A stretch of 64,000 nucleotides of DNA from Nocardia sp. BMG51109 (GCF_000526215.1 NZ_JAFQ01000004.1:8469895-8533894), one strand, 5' to 3'; counted from the first letter of the stretch, positions 17,491 to 26,508 are shown. Program-made: numbers and translations. The notes: generated from the sequence alone by a model not told the origin.

Positions 17491-17512
17491 CGTATCGCCC
17501 CGGGTCGCCTCG

Positions 17513-18475
17513 TCAATGCGTGCGAAGGAAGCGGAGGACGAGATCGGTGACCTCGGCCGGGGTGTCGACGTGCGCAAAGTGGGAAGACCGGTCGAGCCGG
17601 CACAGCTCGGCATCGGGGATCAGCTCCGCCAGACGCTCACCGACGCCGGGCGGCACGAGTGGGTCCTGGTTGGCGTAGATCAGTTGCAGCGGAACCGGAA
17701 ACGGCTCACCACGACTGCGGCGGCGAGCGAGTTCCCGGTCGAAATCGGCGAATCCGGCCGGGGCCATCACATCACGCAGGTAGTCGACGAACGCACCGAC
17801 GCCCTCGTCACCGGTGAACGGATCCCCGTACCGGTGCACCTCTTCGAGCGATTTCAGCGTTTCGTCGTAGTAGTGCACGCTGCGATGCGCCCAGCGAGCA
17901 GGGTCACGCCGAATCCACCAGCGCAGCACGGCTTCCGCACCCGGCAACGACGACAGCGCCGGGTGCAGCGCGTGCAGACGCGACATCGGAACCCCTGGCG
18001 AATGGATATTCACCATCGCGTAGAAGGCGCTCGGATCCCGCAACGCCTGGCGCATGGCGAGATTCCCGCCCAGCGAATTGGCCACCACAGGACATCCGCG
18101 TATTTCCAACCGCACCTGGAATTCACCGATCCAGGAGGCCAGCGCCTCCGGCGCCAGGCGGCGTCGTGCCGGAGCGCTACTGGACCCGGCACCGGGCAGA
18201 TCCGGGATGATGAGCCGATAGTGCTGCCCGAGCCCGTCGAGGACGTACCGCCACGAATAGCTGCTCGTCATCAAACCGTGCAGGAGCAGCAGCGGTTCAC
18301 CGGCACCGTATTCGCGATAGTGAATGCGCAACGGCCCCAACGTATCCGACTCCATCCGGAGTTCGTGCGCGGTCGAGTCGAAGTACGGATGCGGGCGGGC
18401 CGGCCGTTCCGGCAGGTTCGCGAACGGCAGTCGCCGGAACGGCCGCAACGACACCTCACGAGTTGACGCGGTCAT
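17513..18475 (-). CDS. Alpha/beta hydrolase
   Basis: 320-residue hydrolase, probably esterase/lactonase or haloalkane-dehalogenase-like. Visible: oxyanion LLLLHGLMTSSYSWRY, nucleophile elbow VVANSLGGNLA (Ser), acid in YANQDPLVPP, and catalytic His in SSHFAHVDTPAEV near the C-terminus. The N-terminal YFDSTAHELRMES is common in MhpC-like actinobacterial members. It is divergent from a TetR gene; a long perfect palindrome lies just upstream, so it is very likely repressed by that regulator. The substrate is unknown. Confidence 0.88.
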   Translation of the reverse strand: MTASTREVSLRPFRRLPFANLPERPARPHPYFDSTAHELRMESDTLGPLRIHYREYGAGEPLLLLHGLMTSSYSWRYVLDGLGQHYRLIIPDLPGAGSSSAPARRRLAPEALASWIGEFQVRLEIRGCPVVANSLGGNLAMRQALRDPSAFYAMVNIHSPGVPMSRLHALHPALSSLPGAEAVLRWWIRRDPARWAHRSVHYYDETLKSLEEVHRYGDPFTGDEGVGAFVDYLRDVMAPAGFADFDRELARRRSRGEPFPVPLQLIYANQDPLVPPGVGERLAELIPDAELCRLDRSSHFAHVDTPAEVTDLVLRFLRTH

Positions 18476-18492
18476 CGAGACTCCCCTCTTCG

Positions 18493-18572
18493 ACTTCTTG
18501 TAATCATTACAAGAAGTTCAATACCCGGTAAGCTACCGTGGTGACCGACTTTTTGCAATGACTACAAGAACG
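18493..18572. promoter_or_regulatory. Two operators between hydrolase and TetR gene
   Basis: ACTTCTTGTAAT at 18493-18504, a central C, and its exact complement ATTACAAGAAGT at 18506-18517 form a 25-base perfect palindrome. A second, weaker copy (TTTTTGCAATGACTACAAGAA, 18552-18572; perfect right arm TACAAGAA) spans the ATG at 18558. One site would shut off the hydrolase, the other the regulator itself. Confidence 0.8.
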
Positions 18573-19208
18573 GTGTGGATGGACCCACGTAAACAGCGAA
18601 CGATCGAGACGCTGCTGCAGGCGGCGGAGGAGATCTTCAGCGAGCGGCCGGTCGCGGAGGTGACCGTGGAGGAGATCGCCGAGCACGCGGGCGTGGCCGT
18701 CGGCTCGATCTACAACCATTTCGGGTCGAAGGCCGGGCTCCACGCCGCCGTCGTCGAGCGCGTCCTCGACACCGACCGCCACTTCATGGATCTGGCCTTC
18801 ACCCCGGATCGCGGCCCCGCCGAACAGGTCTACGCGGTCGCCGAACAGTATCTCCAGCTCTATTTGCAATACCCGGAGTACTTCCGCATGCTCGCCTTCC
18901 CGGGCGACCCGGGTCAGTACCCCGCGGGGCGAGACCTGCTGGACCGCATGGCCACCCAGATCACCGAACAGAACAACCGACTCGCCCGAGCCATCCAACA
19001 GGGCATCGACGCCGGCATCGCCCGACCGGTCGACCCCACCAAGGTAGCGATGGCCCTCCTGGCCGCCTGGAACGGCATAATCAGCCTGCACTGGCGCCCG
19101 GACAGCCTCCGCCACAACGAATCCGAACTCCGGGAGCTACTGGCAGCCGCGACGGATGTCATCGCCCACGGACTACTGCGTGCCGAAAACAGCCCTTCGG
19201 CAACGTAA
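18558..19208 (+). CDS. TetR-family transcriptional regulator
   Basis: 216-residue repressor. The helix-turn-helix reads RTIETLLQAAEEIFSERPVA, VEEIAEHAGVAVGSIYNHFG and SKAGLHAAVV. The C-terminal domain resembles the TetR_C_11-like class (YAVAEQYLQLYLQYPEYFRM). The start may be ATG 18558 or, because an operator copy covers it, ATG 18579 (MDPRKQRT), which keeps the whole HTH. Divergent from the alpha/beta hydrolase it probably controls. Confidence 0.87.
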   Translation: MTTRTVWMDPRKQRTIETLLQAAEEIFSERPVAEVTVEEIAEHAGVAVGSIYNHFGSKAGLHAAVVERVLDTDRHFMDLAFTPDRGPAEQVYAVAEQYLQLYLQYPEYFRMLAFPGDPGQYPAGRDLLDRMATQITEQNNRLARAIQQGIDAGIARPVDPTKVAMALLAAWNGIISLHWRPDSLRHNESELRELLAAATDVIAHGLLRAENSPSAT

Positions 19209-19267
19209 GTGCGCTCAATACCGTTCACCTCCGGCAACATCCGCACCCCGCGCCGAGACGAACGGTT

Positions 19268-20136
19268 TCAGAGGGTGGATTGATATGGCCGATCGAGGAC
19301 GACGTCAGACTCGTCGGCGAGGCGGGTCAGGCGGGTTACCTCGGCCTCGGTCAGGTTCTCGGCGACTTCAGCCGCGGCGATGTTGGCGCGCAGGTGGCCC
19401 GGGTTCGCCGTGCCTGGAATGACGACCATGACAGGGGAGCGGCGCAGCAGCCAGGCCAACGCGACCTGGGCCGGTGCCGCGCCGAGGCGTTCCGCGGGAG
19501 CGGCCAGCTCCTCGTATCTGGTGAGCCGTCCGGAGGCCAGCGGGAAGTAGGGGACGAACGTGATGCCCTGCGCTTCGCAGTCGGCGAGGACCCGGACGCC
19601 GCTGCGGTCGAGCAAGTTGAAACGGTTCTGCACGGCGGCGATCGGCGTGATCCGCTGGGCACGGGCCAGCGTCTCCGGGGATGCGCCGGACAGGCCGATG
19701 CGGCGGATAAGTCCCTGATCGCGCAGTTCGGCGAGCACGCCGAGCGAATCCTCCAAGGGCACCTGGCCCTGAGCTCCCCGGGTGTCGCCGTCGAGCGCAG
19801 GTACGTCAGCTCGCTGACTTCCGTTCCCAGGTCGGCCAGCGCCTCGTGGACCTGCCTGCGGACCGTGTCGGGATGGTCGGTGATGACCCAGGACCCGTCC
19901 GGTCCGCGTCCGGCGCCCACCTTGTTGCCGACGATCACCCCTTCGGGGATCGGCCGCAGTGCCTCCCCGATCAGCCGGTTCACCGTACGCGGCCCGTAGG
20001 CATTCGCGGTGTCGAAGAACGTCACTCCCAGCTCGACCGCCAGGCGGAGCACGCGCCGTGCCGACTCGGGGTCCTCCGGTAGCCCCCACACATTCGGCCC
20101 GGCGAGCTGCATAGCTCCATATCCGACACGGATCAC
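19268..20136 (-). pseudogene. Aldo/keto reductase interrupted by a frameshift
   Basis: NADPH-dependent aldo/keto reductase of about 290 residues split over two frames. The 5' part (GTG 20136 with AGGAG upstream) reads VIRVGYGAMQLAGPNVWG, then VTFFDTANAYGP (catalytic Asp/Tyr), then TEVSELTYLR. The 3' part continues in another frame: GDTRGAQGQVPLEDSLGVLA, IRRIGLSGASPE, AAVQNRFNLLDR and PGTANPGHLRANIAAAEVAE, with a TGA at 19268. The join is at about 19793-19800: inserting one base would restore LRLDGDTRGAQ. Everything else looks intact, so this is either a recent mutation or a base-call error. Divergent from a TetR gene. Confidence 0.8.
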
Positions 20137-20146
20137 TGGCTTCTCC

Positions 20147-20200
20147 TGATGTATCACTGCTACGCGATTATGTGTATCGATGTTGCATCAGTGATACGCG
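20147..20200. promoter_or_regulatory. Inverted-repeat operator between AKR and TetR gene
   Basis: TATCACTG at 20152-20159 and CAGTGATA at 20189-20196 are exact inverted repeats, each extended by related bases (TGATG before the first, GCAT before the second). They flank the 85-base divergent promoter region and fit autoregulation by the TetR protein at 20222. Confidence 0.6.
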
Positions 20201-20221
20201 ATATTCCGTAGCATTGCAACG

Positions 20222-20929
20222 ATGGACGACGAGAAAGCCCGTACCCGCCAGCGGATCCTCGAGGTGGCGACCGGCATCCTGGAGCGGGGCGGCGCTGAGG
20301 CGGTTTCCACCCGCTCGGTGGCCGCAGCGGCCGGGATCCGCGCCGCATCTCTGTACCAGCTCTTCGGCGACAAGGACGGCCTCCTCGCCGCCCTGGCCAT
20401 TCACGGCTTCGACCTCTACCTGGCCGAGAAGCAGGCCCTGGCGCACATCGGCGACCCGGTCGGCGACATGCGCCATGCCTGGGACATGCACGTCGACTTC
20501 GGCCTGCGCCACCCCGCGCTCTACGTCCTGATGTACGGCACCGACCGCCCCGGTCGCCGCCCGCCCGCCGCCGACGAGGCCCGCGAACTCCTGCTGAAAT
20601 TCCTTGACCGCATGGCCGCCGCGGGCCGTCTCCGGCTCCCACCCGCATTGGCCGCCCGCCTGCTACTGGCCTCCATCACGGGCGTCACCTTGTCGCTGAT
20701 CGGCGTTCCTCCCGAGGACCGAGACCCAGAGGTCTCCGCGAGAATGCGCGATACCCTCATCGACTCTCTGGCCGCCGACCATCCGCAACCCCCGGACGCG
20801 GATCCCGGTCTCGCGCCCCGGGCTCTCGCCCTCGATGCCGCTCTCGGCGCCGCGGACGAGGACGAGCTCCCGCTCCGTCCGGCCGAGACCGCCCTTCTCC
20901 GTGAGTGGCTCAACCAGCTCGCCCGCTGA
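20222..20929 (+). CDS. TetR-family transcriptional regulator
   Basis: 235-residue regulator. The HTH is RTRQRILEVATGILERGGAE, TRSVAAAAGIRAASLYQLFG and DKDGLLAALA. The C-terminal part contains WDMHVDFGLRHPALYVLMYG, typical of TetR_C_13-like domains. An additional acidic tail (ALDAALGAADEDELPLRPAE) follows. Divergent from the frameshifted aldo/keto reductase, its likely target. Confidence 0.87.
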   Translation: MDDEKARTRQRILEVATGILERGGAEAVSTRSVAAAAGIRAASLYQLFGDKDGLLAALAIHGFDLYLAEKQALAHIGDPVGDMRHAWDMHVDFGLRHPALYVLMYGTDRPGRRPPAADEARELLLKFLDRMAAAGRLRLPPALAARLLLASITGVTLSLIGVPPEDRDPEVSARMRDTLIDSLAADHPQPPDADPGLAPRALALDAALGAADEDELPLRPAETALLREWLNQLAR

Positions 20930-21146
20930 GCCGGCCTGGGCACCAGACAGCGAGGCGGGCGGGAAAGGCCAGGACCACGACGACCCCGCCCACCTCGACG
21001 GGCTCACCGATGCGGTGCCCCGAGCGCGGATGATCGCTGCCCAGGCCGCGGGCCGCGCCGGTCAGCCCGAGATCTGGCAGAGCCCCCAGGTCAGAAGTCC
21101 CCCACCAGGCGAGCTGCACCCAAATGACATCAGCGGGCGCAAGGCC

Positions 21147-21200
21147 TCACGGAACCGCGAGCGGAGTTCCGATCCGGGTCACGGTCAGTGGGGTGATCAT
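21147..21200 (-). pseudogene. 17-codon stub of a lost operon gene
   Basis: ATG 21200 is preceded by a good ribosome site (GAGGAG, nine bases upstream) and lies 28 bases after the stop of the alpha/beta hydrolase, but the frame reads only MITPLTVTRIGTPLAVP and stops. The first residues resemble the start of metallo-beta-lactamase-fold hydrolases (ITPLTVTRIGT), so a downstream partner gene has probably been deleted. The rest of the 20930-21146 gap has an open but unrecognisable stretch. Confidence 0.4.
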
Positions 21201-21228
21201 GCCGATTTCTCCTCGTACAGTGGGGCTT

Positions 21229-22020
21229 TCACCGGTTGCCGAGATCGAGCAGGGCGGCCAGCAGTTCCTCGGGCGCCTCGATCTGCGGCAGGTGGCCGGT
21301 GCGCGGAAGCAGGGTGAACGTCGACATCGGGATGGCGGCGGCATAAGCCTTTCCGTACTCCGGATCGGCGATGCGATCGCTCTCGCCCCACACCACATGG
21401 ACCGGAATGTCCAGGCCGCCAAGGCGTTCGGCCAGTGTCGGATCCGACATCGCCGGGCCGGTATAGCCGATCAGCGCCTGCACATCGGGACTCGGGCCGG
21501 TGCCGCCTCCCCCCGGCGGAACGGGCGCCTTGCTCGGGTCGTGGTAGGAGTGCGCCAGGAGCTCGTCCCGCGAGAAGCCGCTGACGTCGGCCATCGGATG
21601 CCCCGGAACCTCGATGCCGATCCCGTCGACGATCACCGCGCCGCTGACGCGCGGACTGTTCCGCAGGGCGATCTCGGCGGCCAGCCATCCCCCGAAGGAG
21701 TTGCCGATCACGGTCACGTCCGTGAGGTCGAGCTGATCCAGCATCGTCACGTACGCCCGAGCCAGCTCGGAAACGCCGGTCAGCCCATCGGATTTCGGCG
21801 TACCGCCGAAGCCGGGATGGGTAGGCAGCAGCACCCGGGAGTGCGTCCGCTCGGCCAGCAGATCGGCGAAACCGGACATCGTCTGCACGCCCCCTCCACC
21901 GTGCAGCAGCAGGAACGGCCGGGTGCGGTCACGGTCCTGGACGGTGACCTCGGCGGAGCCGACCTGGAGAGTGCGGGTGCGGGTAGGCCGAAGACTGCCG
22001 GCCACGATCGGAGTACTCAT
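21229..22020 (-). CDS. Alpha/beta hydrolase
   Basis: 263-residue hydrolase. Oxyanion loop LLLHGGGGVQTMSG, nucleophile elbow VIGNSFGGWLAAE (Ser), acid WGESDRIADPEYG and His RTGHLPQIEAPEE are all in place. It is divergent from a MarR regulator, with paired TATATCAGG/CCTGATATA arms between them. Such MarR-hydrolase pairs often handle reactive or aromatic compounds, but no substrate can be named. Confidence 0.88.
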   Translation of the reverse strand: MSTPIVAGSLRPTRTRTLQVGSAEVTVQDRDRTRPFLLLHGGGGVQTMSGFADLLAERTHSRVLLPTHPGFGGTPKSDGLTGVSELARAYVTMLDQLDLTDVTVIGNSFGGWLAAEIALRNSPRVSGAVIVDGIGIEVPGHPMADVSGFSRDELLAHSYHDPSKAPVPPGGGGTGPSPDVQALIGYTGPAMSDPTLAERLGGLDIPVHVVWGESDRIADPEYGKAYAAAIPMSTFTLLPRTGHLPQIEAPEELLAALLDLGNR

Positions 22021-22043
22021 CGTCTTCTTCTCTCTGTAGAAGC

Positions 22044-22077
22044 TATATCAGGAACCTTATATAAGCTACCTGATATA
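22044..22077. promoter_or_regulatory. MarR-type operator
   Basis: TATATCAGG (22044-22052) and CCTGATATA (22069-22077) are exact inverted repeats. The self-complementary CTTATATAAG (22056-22065) lies between them. The site is centred in the 90-base divergent gap between the hydrolase and the MarR gene. Confidence 0.7.
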
Positions 22078-22110
22078 AGCAACCTGATTCACCCGGGTAA
22101 GCTCTCCGCC

Positions 22111-22542
22111 ATGACCTACCGCCCCGCCGACGTAGCCCTGGCCGTGAAGCGCCTGCAGTACCGCCACCACCGCGCCCTGAACCAAGCGCTGGCGCCCCTG
22201 GGCCTCTCGCTCGTGCAGTGGGACACGTTGCGCCACTTGCACCGCCACCCCGACGCCTCACTACACGACCTAGCAGTCCTGACCTTCCAAACCGACCAAT
22301 CCTTCGGCCCCCTGGCCACCCGAATGGCCGCCCGCGGCCTGATAGAACGAGTCCCAGGACCAGGCCGAGCCGTACGCCACCGCCTCACCGAGGAGGGCGC
22401 CCGGTTGCGCGCCGCCGGCCAGGAAGCTGCGGACAAGGTCGTCGAGTCGTCCTTCAGCGCACTGTCGCCCGACCAGCTGGACCAGCTGGGTGAGCTGCTG
22501 GATGCGGCCCTCGGGCCCGACCCGAGCGGGCTTGGCCGATAG
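22111..22542 (+). CDS. MarR-family transcriptional regulator
   Basis: 143-residue winged-helix regulator. Visible: LAVKRLQYRHHRALNQALAP (dimer helix), WDTLRHLHRHPDASLHDLAV (HTH), SFGPLATRMAARGLIERVPG (recognition helix) and the wing GRAVRHRLTEEGARLRAAGQ. ATG 22111 is used; the longer open reading to the left is not coding. Divergent from the alpha/beta hydrolase. Confidence 0.9.
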   Translation: MTYRPADVALAVKRLQYRHHRALNQALAPLGLSLVQWDTLRHLHRHPDASLHDLAVLTFQTDQSFGPLATRMAARGLIERVPGPGRAVRHRLTEEGARLRAAGQEAADKVVESSFSALSPDQLDQLGELLDAALGPDPSGLGR

Positions 22543-22704
22543 GCTGCCTTGAGCAGGGTGAGCGGACATGGGGGAACAATGGCCGATGTCCTGGACACGA
22601 GACCTCGACCGAGAGAACCGGTTTCGAAGGTTGGCGAATCGCCGAAGGGGGAATCGAGCTATGGGTCTTCAGGACGAAACAGTTGAAGGCTGGGAACCAA
22701 TTCG

Positions 22705-23796
22705 ATGAAACGCCTAGCCCAGGTTGTTCTGTGTGCGCTGTGCTTGACCGGTCTGGCCGCGTGCGGCGATGCGGCCGATGCCGCACAGTCCGCCGCCGGC
22801 GAGATGGTGAACCATGGCGCGACATCCGGCGGCGTCGATAAGGCTGCGGTCCACAGCTTGCTTACCGGCCACAGTCCTCGGGAGGACGTCTCGGCTGACG
22901 AGGTTCTCGACAATCTGATGCACCGTCACTGGGACGATGGCGGCGCCGCCATGGGCGCCCTGTTTTCTTGGATCGGATCCGACGCGAAGTCACCTGATCC
23001 GGCGACTGCCACCCGCGCCGGCGAATCAGCCTCCGGGTTGGCCGGATACGTCAGCAGTCACGTGGACGAATTGCTGAATCTCGACGGCCCGCGCACCGAG
23101 TCGATAGGGCAAGTGAGCCCCGAAGCGGTACGACAAATCGCGGCGGCCCTGCAGCCGTACATCGCAAACTTGGCCGGAGCCCAGGCGGCAGGAGTCGCAG
23201 CTCCGGCATTCGCCTCGCCGGTCGGCGACGATCCGACGTACCACGAAGCCGTCAATGTCTTCGCGGTCGTCTCTACCGACAGGGACGCCGCCCAGAAATT
23301 CGCCGACGCGGCCTTCTCCACCGCAAGTCAGATCGCCGATACGTGGGTCGCTGCCGAATTGGATCAACACGCTGCCGCCGTCACACCGAACCAATACGGG
23401 GTCCTGTGCCGGTTGCTCGATCGCGGGCTGAGCGTCGAGGCAGACGACCGCACCCGGGACAAATTCGGCGATGATCCGCCGGCGCAGAGCGACAAGCGTG
23501 AACAGCCCTATGTCAACTACCTTCGGACGGGTTACGCCCTCCCCGAACTCGACCTCGTGAAGGCGTTGCAGAATCACGAGGGCTTCGTGGACCACGACAT
23601 TCGCTACGCGTACTTGTTCGACCCGAGCGGGCAGCTACGGGACGTTCTTTCGCTCATGGATTCGAATACGGTCCCCGCGGATAAGGTCCAGGCCGATCTT
23701 CCCAACATCCTGAACGGGTCGAACCACGGAATGATGAAGAAGCCCTACCTCGACTTCGTTGGTAGGTACAGAGATGGATGGGATGCCGTCAGGTAA
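22705..23796 (+). CDS. Lipoprotein of unknown function
   Basis: 363 residues with a clean lipoprotein signal (RLAQVVLCALCLTGLAAC, Cys at 20). The mature part begins with DAADAAQSAAGEMVNHG and is moderately charged. No enzyme motif is recognised. The layout (TESIGQVSPEAVRQIAAALQ, then VFAVVSTDRDAAQKFADAAF, then QYGVLCRLLDRGLSVEAD) resembles the C-terminal region of large WXG100-associated or TPR-region actinobacterial proteins, seen here as a free lipoprotein; this is only a resemblance. Codon use is somewhat less GC-biased than the neighbours. Confidence 0.72.
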   Translation: MKRLAQVVLCALCLTGLAACGDAADAAQSAAGEMVNHGATSGGVDKAAVHSLLTGHSPREDVSADEVLDNLMHRHWDDGGAAMGALFSWIGSDAKSPDPATATRAGESASGLAGYVSSHVDELLNLDGPRTESIGQVSPEAVRQIAAALQPYIANLAGAQAAGVAAPAFASPVGDDPTYHEAVNVFAVVSTDRDAAQKFADAAFSTASQIADTWVAAELDQHAAAVTPNQYGVLCRLLDRGLSVEADDRTRDKFGDDPPAQSDKREQPYVNYLRTGYALPELDLVKALQNHEGFVDHDIRYAYLFDPSGQLRDVLSLMDSNTVPADKVQADLPNILNGSNHGMMKKPYLDFVGRYRDGWDAVR

Positions 23797-24237
23797 TCCA
23801 CGGCCCCACTGGATCTGATCCCGTTCGGGTCGGCCTGGCATGGGAACCTCTCGAACGGCCTCGCACCCCGTCGAGTCACCATAATCGACGCTTCATTTCA
23901 CAGCCGTCGTGATCGGTCTGGTACCAGCCGACCGGCCGCTTCGAGCGCGCGGAGTGCGGCCGCCTTCACCGAGCAATCGGCGGGACGACATTCCAAGTGC
24001 AACTGCATATCTCGGTGCTCAGCAGCCATGCTCGGTCGCTGGTCCCGGCAGCACGGTTCGATGCCGACAGCCAAATATCAAGGTGCGCAACCCGCTTCGC
24101 TGTCGGATGCTTATCCGGGTCTCCGGTCATGGAGCGCTGAGTTCCGGGCCATAGGTAGGCCCCTCCACTTACCGCCACGGCGCAGATACCGAGAATCGAA
24201 AGCACCAACCAGACCGCCTGCCAACCCTACACCGGCC
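23797..24237. other. Stretch of 441 bases with at most one small membrane-protein ORF
   Basis: No convincing gene. On the minus strand, 23966-24208 encodes an open frame with one hydrophobic segment (VLSILGICAVAVSGGAYLWP) after the recombinase-like gene. No ribosome site is visible and its C-terminal half is not typical, so I give it only as a possibility. Confidence 0.3.
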
Positions 24238-24663
24238 TCACCCCGCCTCGGCGACACCATCGGGACGAGGCGGCATGGCGACGACCGTGTCCTCGACGCG
24301 CCGCTCTCCCCGACCGGAACCTCCGACCCGCGTGAAAGTTTCCGCAGGGTCGGCCGTCTCCACGTCGCACACCGCACGGACCCGGCTCGGATCCCCGCCC
24401 AGATGGCCGAGATTCGGCACGATGACAGCCGCGACGTTGTAACCACGGGCCTTCGCGAGCAACCGCTCCATCGGATCATCGACGTCGGAACGACGATGCA
24501 CCACAATCCGCACCAGGAAATACCCACGGTCCGTCGCGTGCTTGCGGATCAGCTGCTCGTTCGACAACCACCCGGGCAAAGTGCGATCGACATAACCGAT
24601 GACCCGCGGCGGCCCCTCCGGCGGCACATCTACCGCGGACACATACGTGTAGAGCATCGTCAT
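24238..24663 (-). CDS. Serine-recombinase N-terminal-fold protein lacking catalytic residues
   Basis: 141 residues from ATG 24663 (MTMLYTYVSA). The order VIGYVDRTLPG, NEQLIRKHATDRGYFLVRIV, DPMERLLAKARGYNVAAVIV and PNLGHLGGDPSRVRAVCDVE matches the beta-alpha fold of the resolvase N-terminal domain. The catalytic Ser (normally in YxRxS near the first strand) is replaced by YVDRTL, and there is no DNA-binding tail. Similar short proteins are found in Nocardia and Streptomyces; their role is unknown. It is not expected to recombine DNA. Confidence 0.6.
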   Translation of the reverse strand: MTMLYTYVSAVDVPPEGPPRVIGYVDRTLPGWLSNEQLIRKHATDRGYFLVRIVVHRRSDVDDPMERLLAKARGYNVAAVIVPNLGHLGGDPSRVRAVCDVETADPAETFTRVGGSGRGERRVEDTVVAMPPRPDGVAEAG

Positions 24664-25155
24664 ACCGACCCCCACCGCTCGCAGCCGAATCCCATTCCGC
24701 TCCCCTCTCCTGGATGCTTGGCAAGCACCCGCCGCCGGGGACATTCACCGACCGGGGCACAGTCCGGTCGGTGCGCTGAGCGGTCCGGGCATCTACCCGG
24801 CGGCGGGGCCGGTACGAGCGTCGTCCGAAATCGGGTGCGGCAGAAGGTACGCAACCGTCACGGAACCTCTACGCTGCATCTACGGCCCGACGGGCAGACC
24901 GAGGCGGCCGCAACAAGAGTCGCGAGCTGGCCAGGTAAGCAGCTCGCTTGCTTCAAGAATCCGAAGGCCGAGTGACGCGAATTCGCCGACTTACTCGGCT
25001 TCAGCGGGGTTCCGGTCCGCAAGCGGGGGCCTGGGGGAAGGTTCGTCAGCTCCTCGACGAAACATCTCCGACCAGCTGGTTCAAACTCCGTCGCAAATCC
25101 TGCCCAAAGTTATACGCTCTCGCTACAAGGCAGTTCTCTGCGCGAACCGGGGGTA
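24664..25155. other. 492-base gap without recognisable gene
   Basis: It lies between divergent genes (recombinase-like on minus, HTH regulator on plus) and should hold both promoters. I found no RNA gene, strong hairpin or convincing small ORF. Base composition drops toward 25100-25140, as expected for a promoter of the HTH gene. Confidence 0.4.
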
Positions 25156-26508
25156 GTGATGATCGTCAGCACGTGGACACGTGTGGAAGTCCGAGCACTC
25201 CGCACGGCCGCCCTACGGCTGACGCAGGAGCAGTTCGCCGAGCGCCTCGGATACCAGCCTCCGACCGTGCGCAAGTGGGAGAGGACCACCCGGCAACGGC
25301 CCGTCCGAGGCGAATCCGCACAAGCGCTCGACACCCAGCTGGCCCGACTCACCGACGAGCAGCGCGCCCGCTTCCGCGCGACTGTCGAGAACGAGTACGC
25401 GGCTGTACCCAAGTTGCACGATCGGCGGCCTGCTGCCGAACAACGCGATAGCCTGGCTGTTGAGAGTCGATACAGCGTCCAGGAAGTCGAGGACGACGTG
25501 AAGCGACGCGAGTTCGGGATTCTATTTGGCGCAGCCCTCATCGCAGCGGGCGACGATTCCTCACTGACGCAGGGTCGCATCGGTACGGCTGACGCGCGAC
25601 GACTGTCCGAAAGCGTGGCAGATTTCGCGCAGCGTGAGCAGGCGATCGGCGGCGTCACCCTCGTCAGGACTGCCGTCGAAGGGCTGGAGAGGGCCAAATC
25701 TCTCCTGGAGACCTGCACCTTCAGCGAACAAGCGGGCCGCGAATTCATGAGCGCCACGGGCGAACTCGCGACGATCGCCGGCTGGATGGCGTACGACAGC
25801 GACATGCACCCAGTCGCGCGACAGTGCTACGCCGACGCATTCGCGCTGGCGAATCAGGCCGGCGACGACGAACTGACAACCCACGTCTGCCTCAATGCGG
25901 CCCACCAGTCAATTGCGCTCAGCCGCGCAGGAAGCAGTAACCCACACCGTGTTCTCGGGCATCTCCACCGCGCCCGATGCCTGACCAGTGGCCAGCCCCC
26001 AGGACGGGTTCATGCTTTGATCGCGACCCGTGAAGCACTCGCCTACGGACTACTCGGTGACCGCCGAGCGTTCGAACGGGCGATCAGCACGGCATGGCGG
26101 GAACTTGATAACGCTCTCGACCACGAAGCCATTGCGGACTGTCCAAGGTGGCTCCGATTCGTCAATCCAACGGAGGTCCGATCTCACGAAGCACGAGGGT
26201 TCGAAGACCTAGGGGAACTGACGAGGTCGGCTGAACTGCTGGCGGACGAACCTGCTCTGGAGCGAGCGGGCGCACGTAACGCCGCGTGTTACCGTGCCGG
26301 GTGGGCGGCAACACTCGCCAACATCGGCGATATCAACGGCGCTGTCACGCAAGGGCTTTCCGTCCTCGACAGCCTCGAAACCTCCGTAACCTCCACGCGT
26401 ACCCTGCGATTGCTGACACCTGTTCGTTCCGCCGCAGCGTCCTCACCCGACAGCGAGTTCAGGGACCGATTCGACAGCCTGCGGCATACTATGGTCGGCA
26501 GTGTATGA
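25156..26508 (+). CDS. HTH (XRE-like) regulator with TPR-like helical domain
   Basis: 450-residue regulator. The N-terminal HTH is RTAALRLTQEQFAERLGYQP followed by PTVRKWERTTRQRPVRGE. A linker with an acidic/basic helix follows, then helical repeats (GREFMSATGELATIAGWMAY, HPVARQCYADAFALANQAGD, THVCLNAAHQSIALSRAGSS, HALIATREALAYGLLGDRRA) typical of TPR regulators of actinobacterial signalling. The start is GTG 25156 or ATG 25159. The stop overlaps the ATG of the GNAT gene (ATGA), so the two proteins are made together. Such regulators often bind a peptide or partner protein, but the target is unknown. Confidence 0.82.
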   Translation: MMIVSTWTRVEVRALRTAALRLTQEQFAERLGYQPPTVRKWERTTRQRPVRGESAQALDTQLARLTDEQRARFRATVENEYAAVPKLHDRRPAAEQRDSLAVESRYSVQEVEDDVKRREFGILFGAALIAAGDDSSLTQGRIGTADARRLSESVADFAQREQAIGGVTLVRTAVEGLERAKSLLETCTFSEQAGREFMSATGELATIAGWMAYDSDMHPVARQCYADAFALANQAGDDELTTHVCLNAAHQSIALSRAGSSNPHRVLGHLHRARCLTSGQPPGRVHALIATREALAYGLLGDRRAFERAISTAWRELDNALDHEAIADCPRWLRFVNPTEVRSHEARGFEDLGELTRSAELLADEPALERAGARNAACYRAGWAATLANIGDINGAVTQGLSVLDSLETSVTSTRTLRLLTPVRSAAASSPDSEFRDRFDSLRHTMVGSV

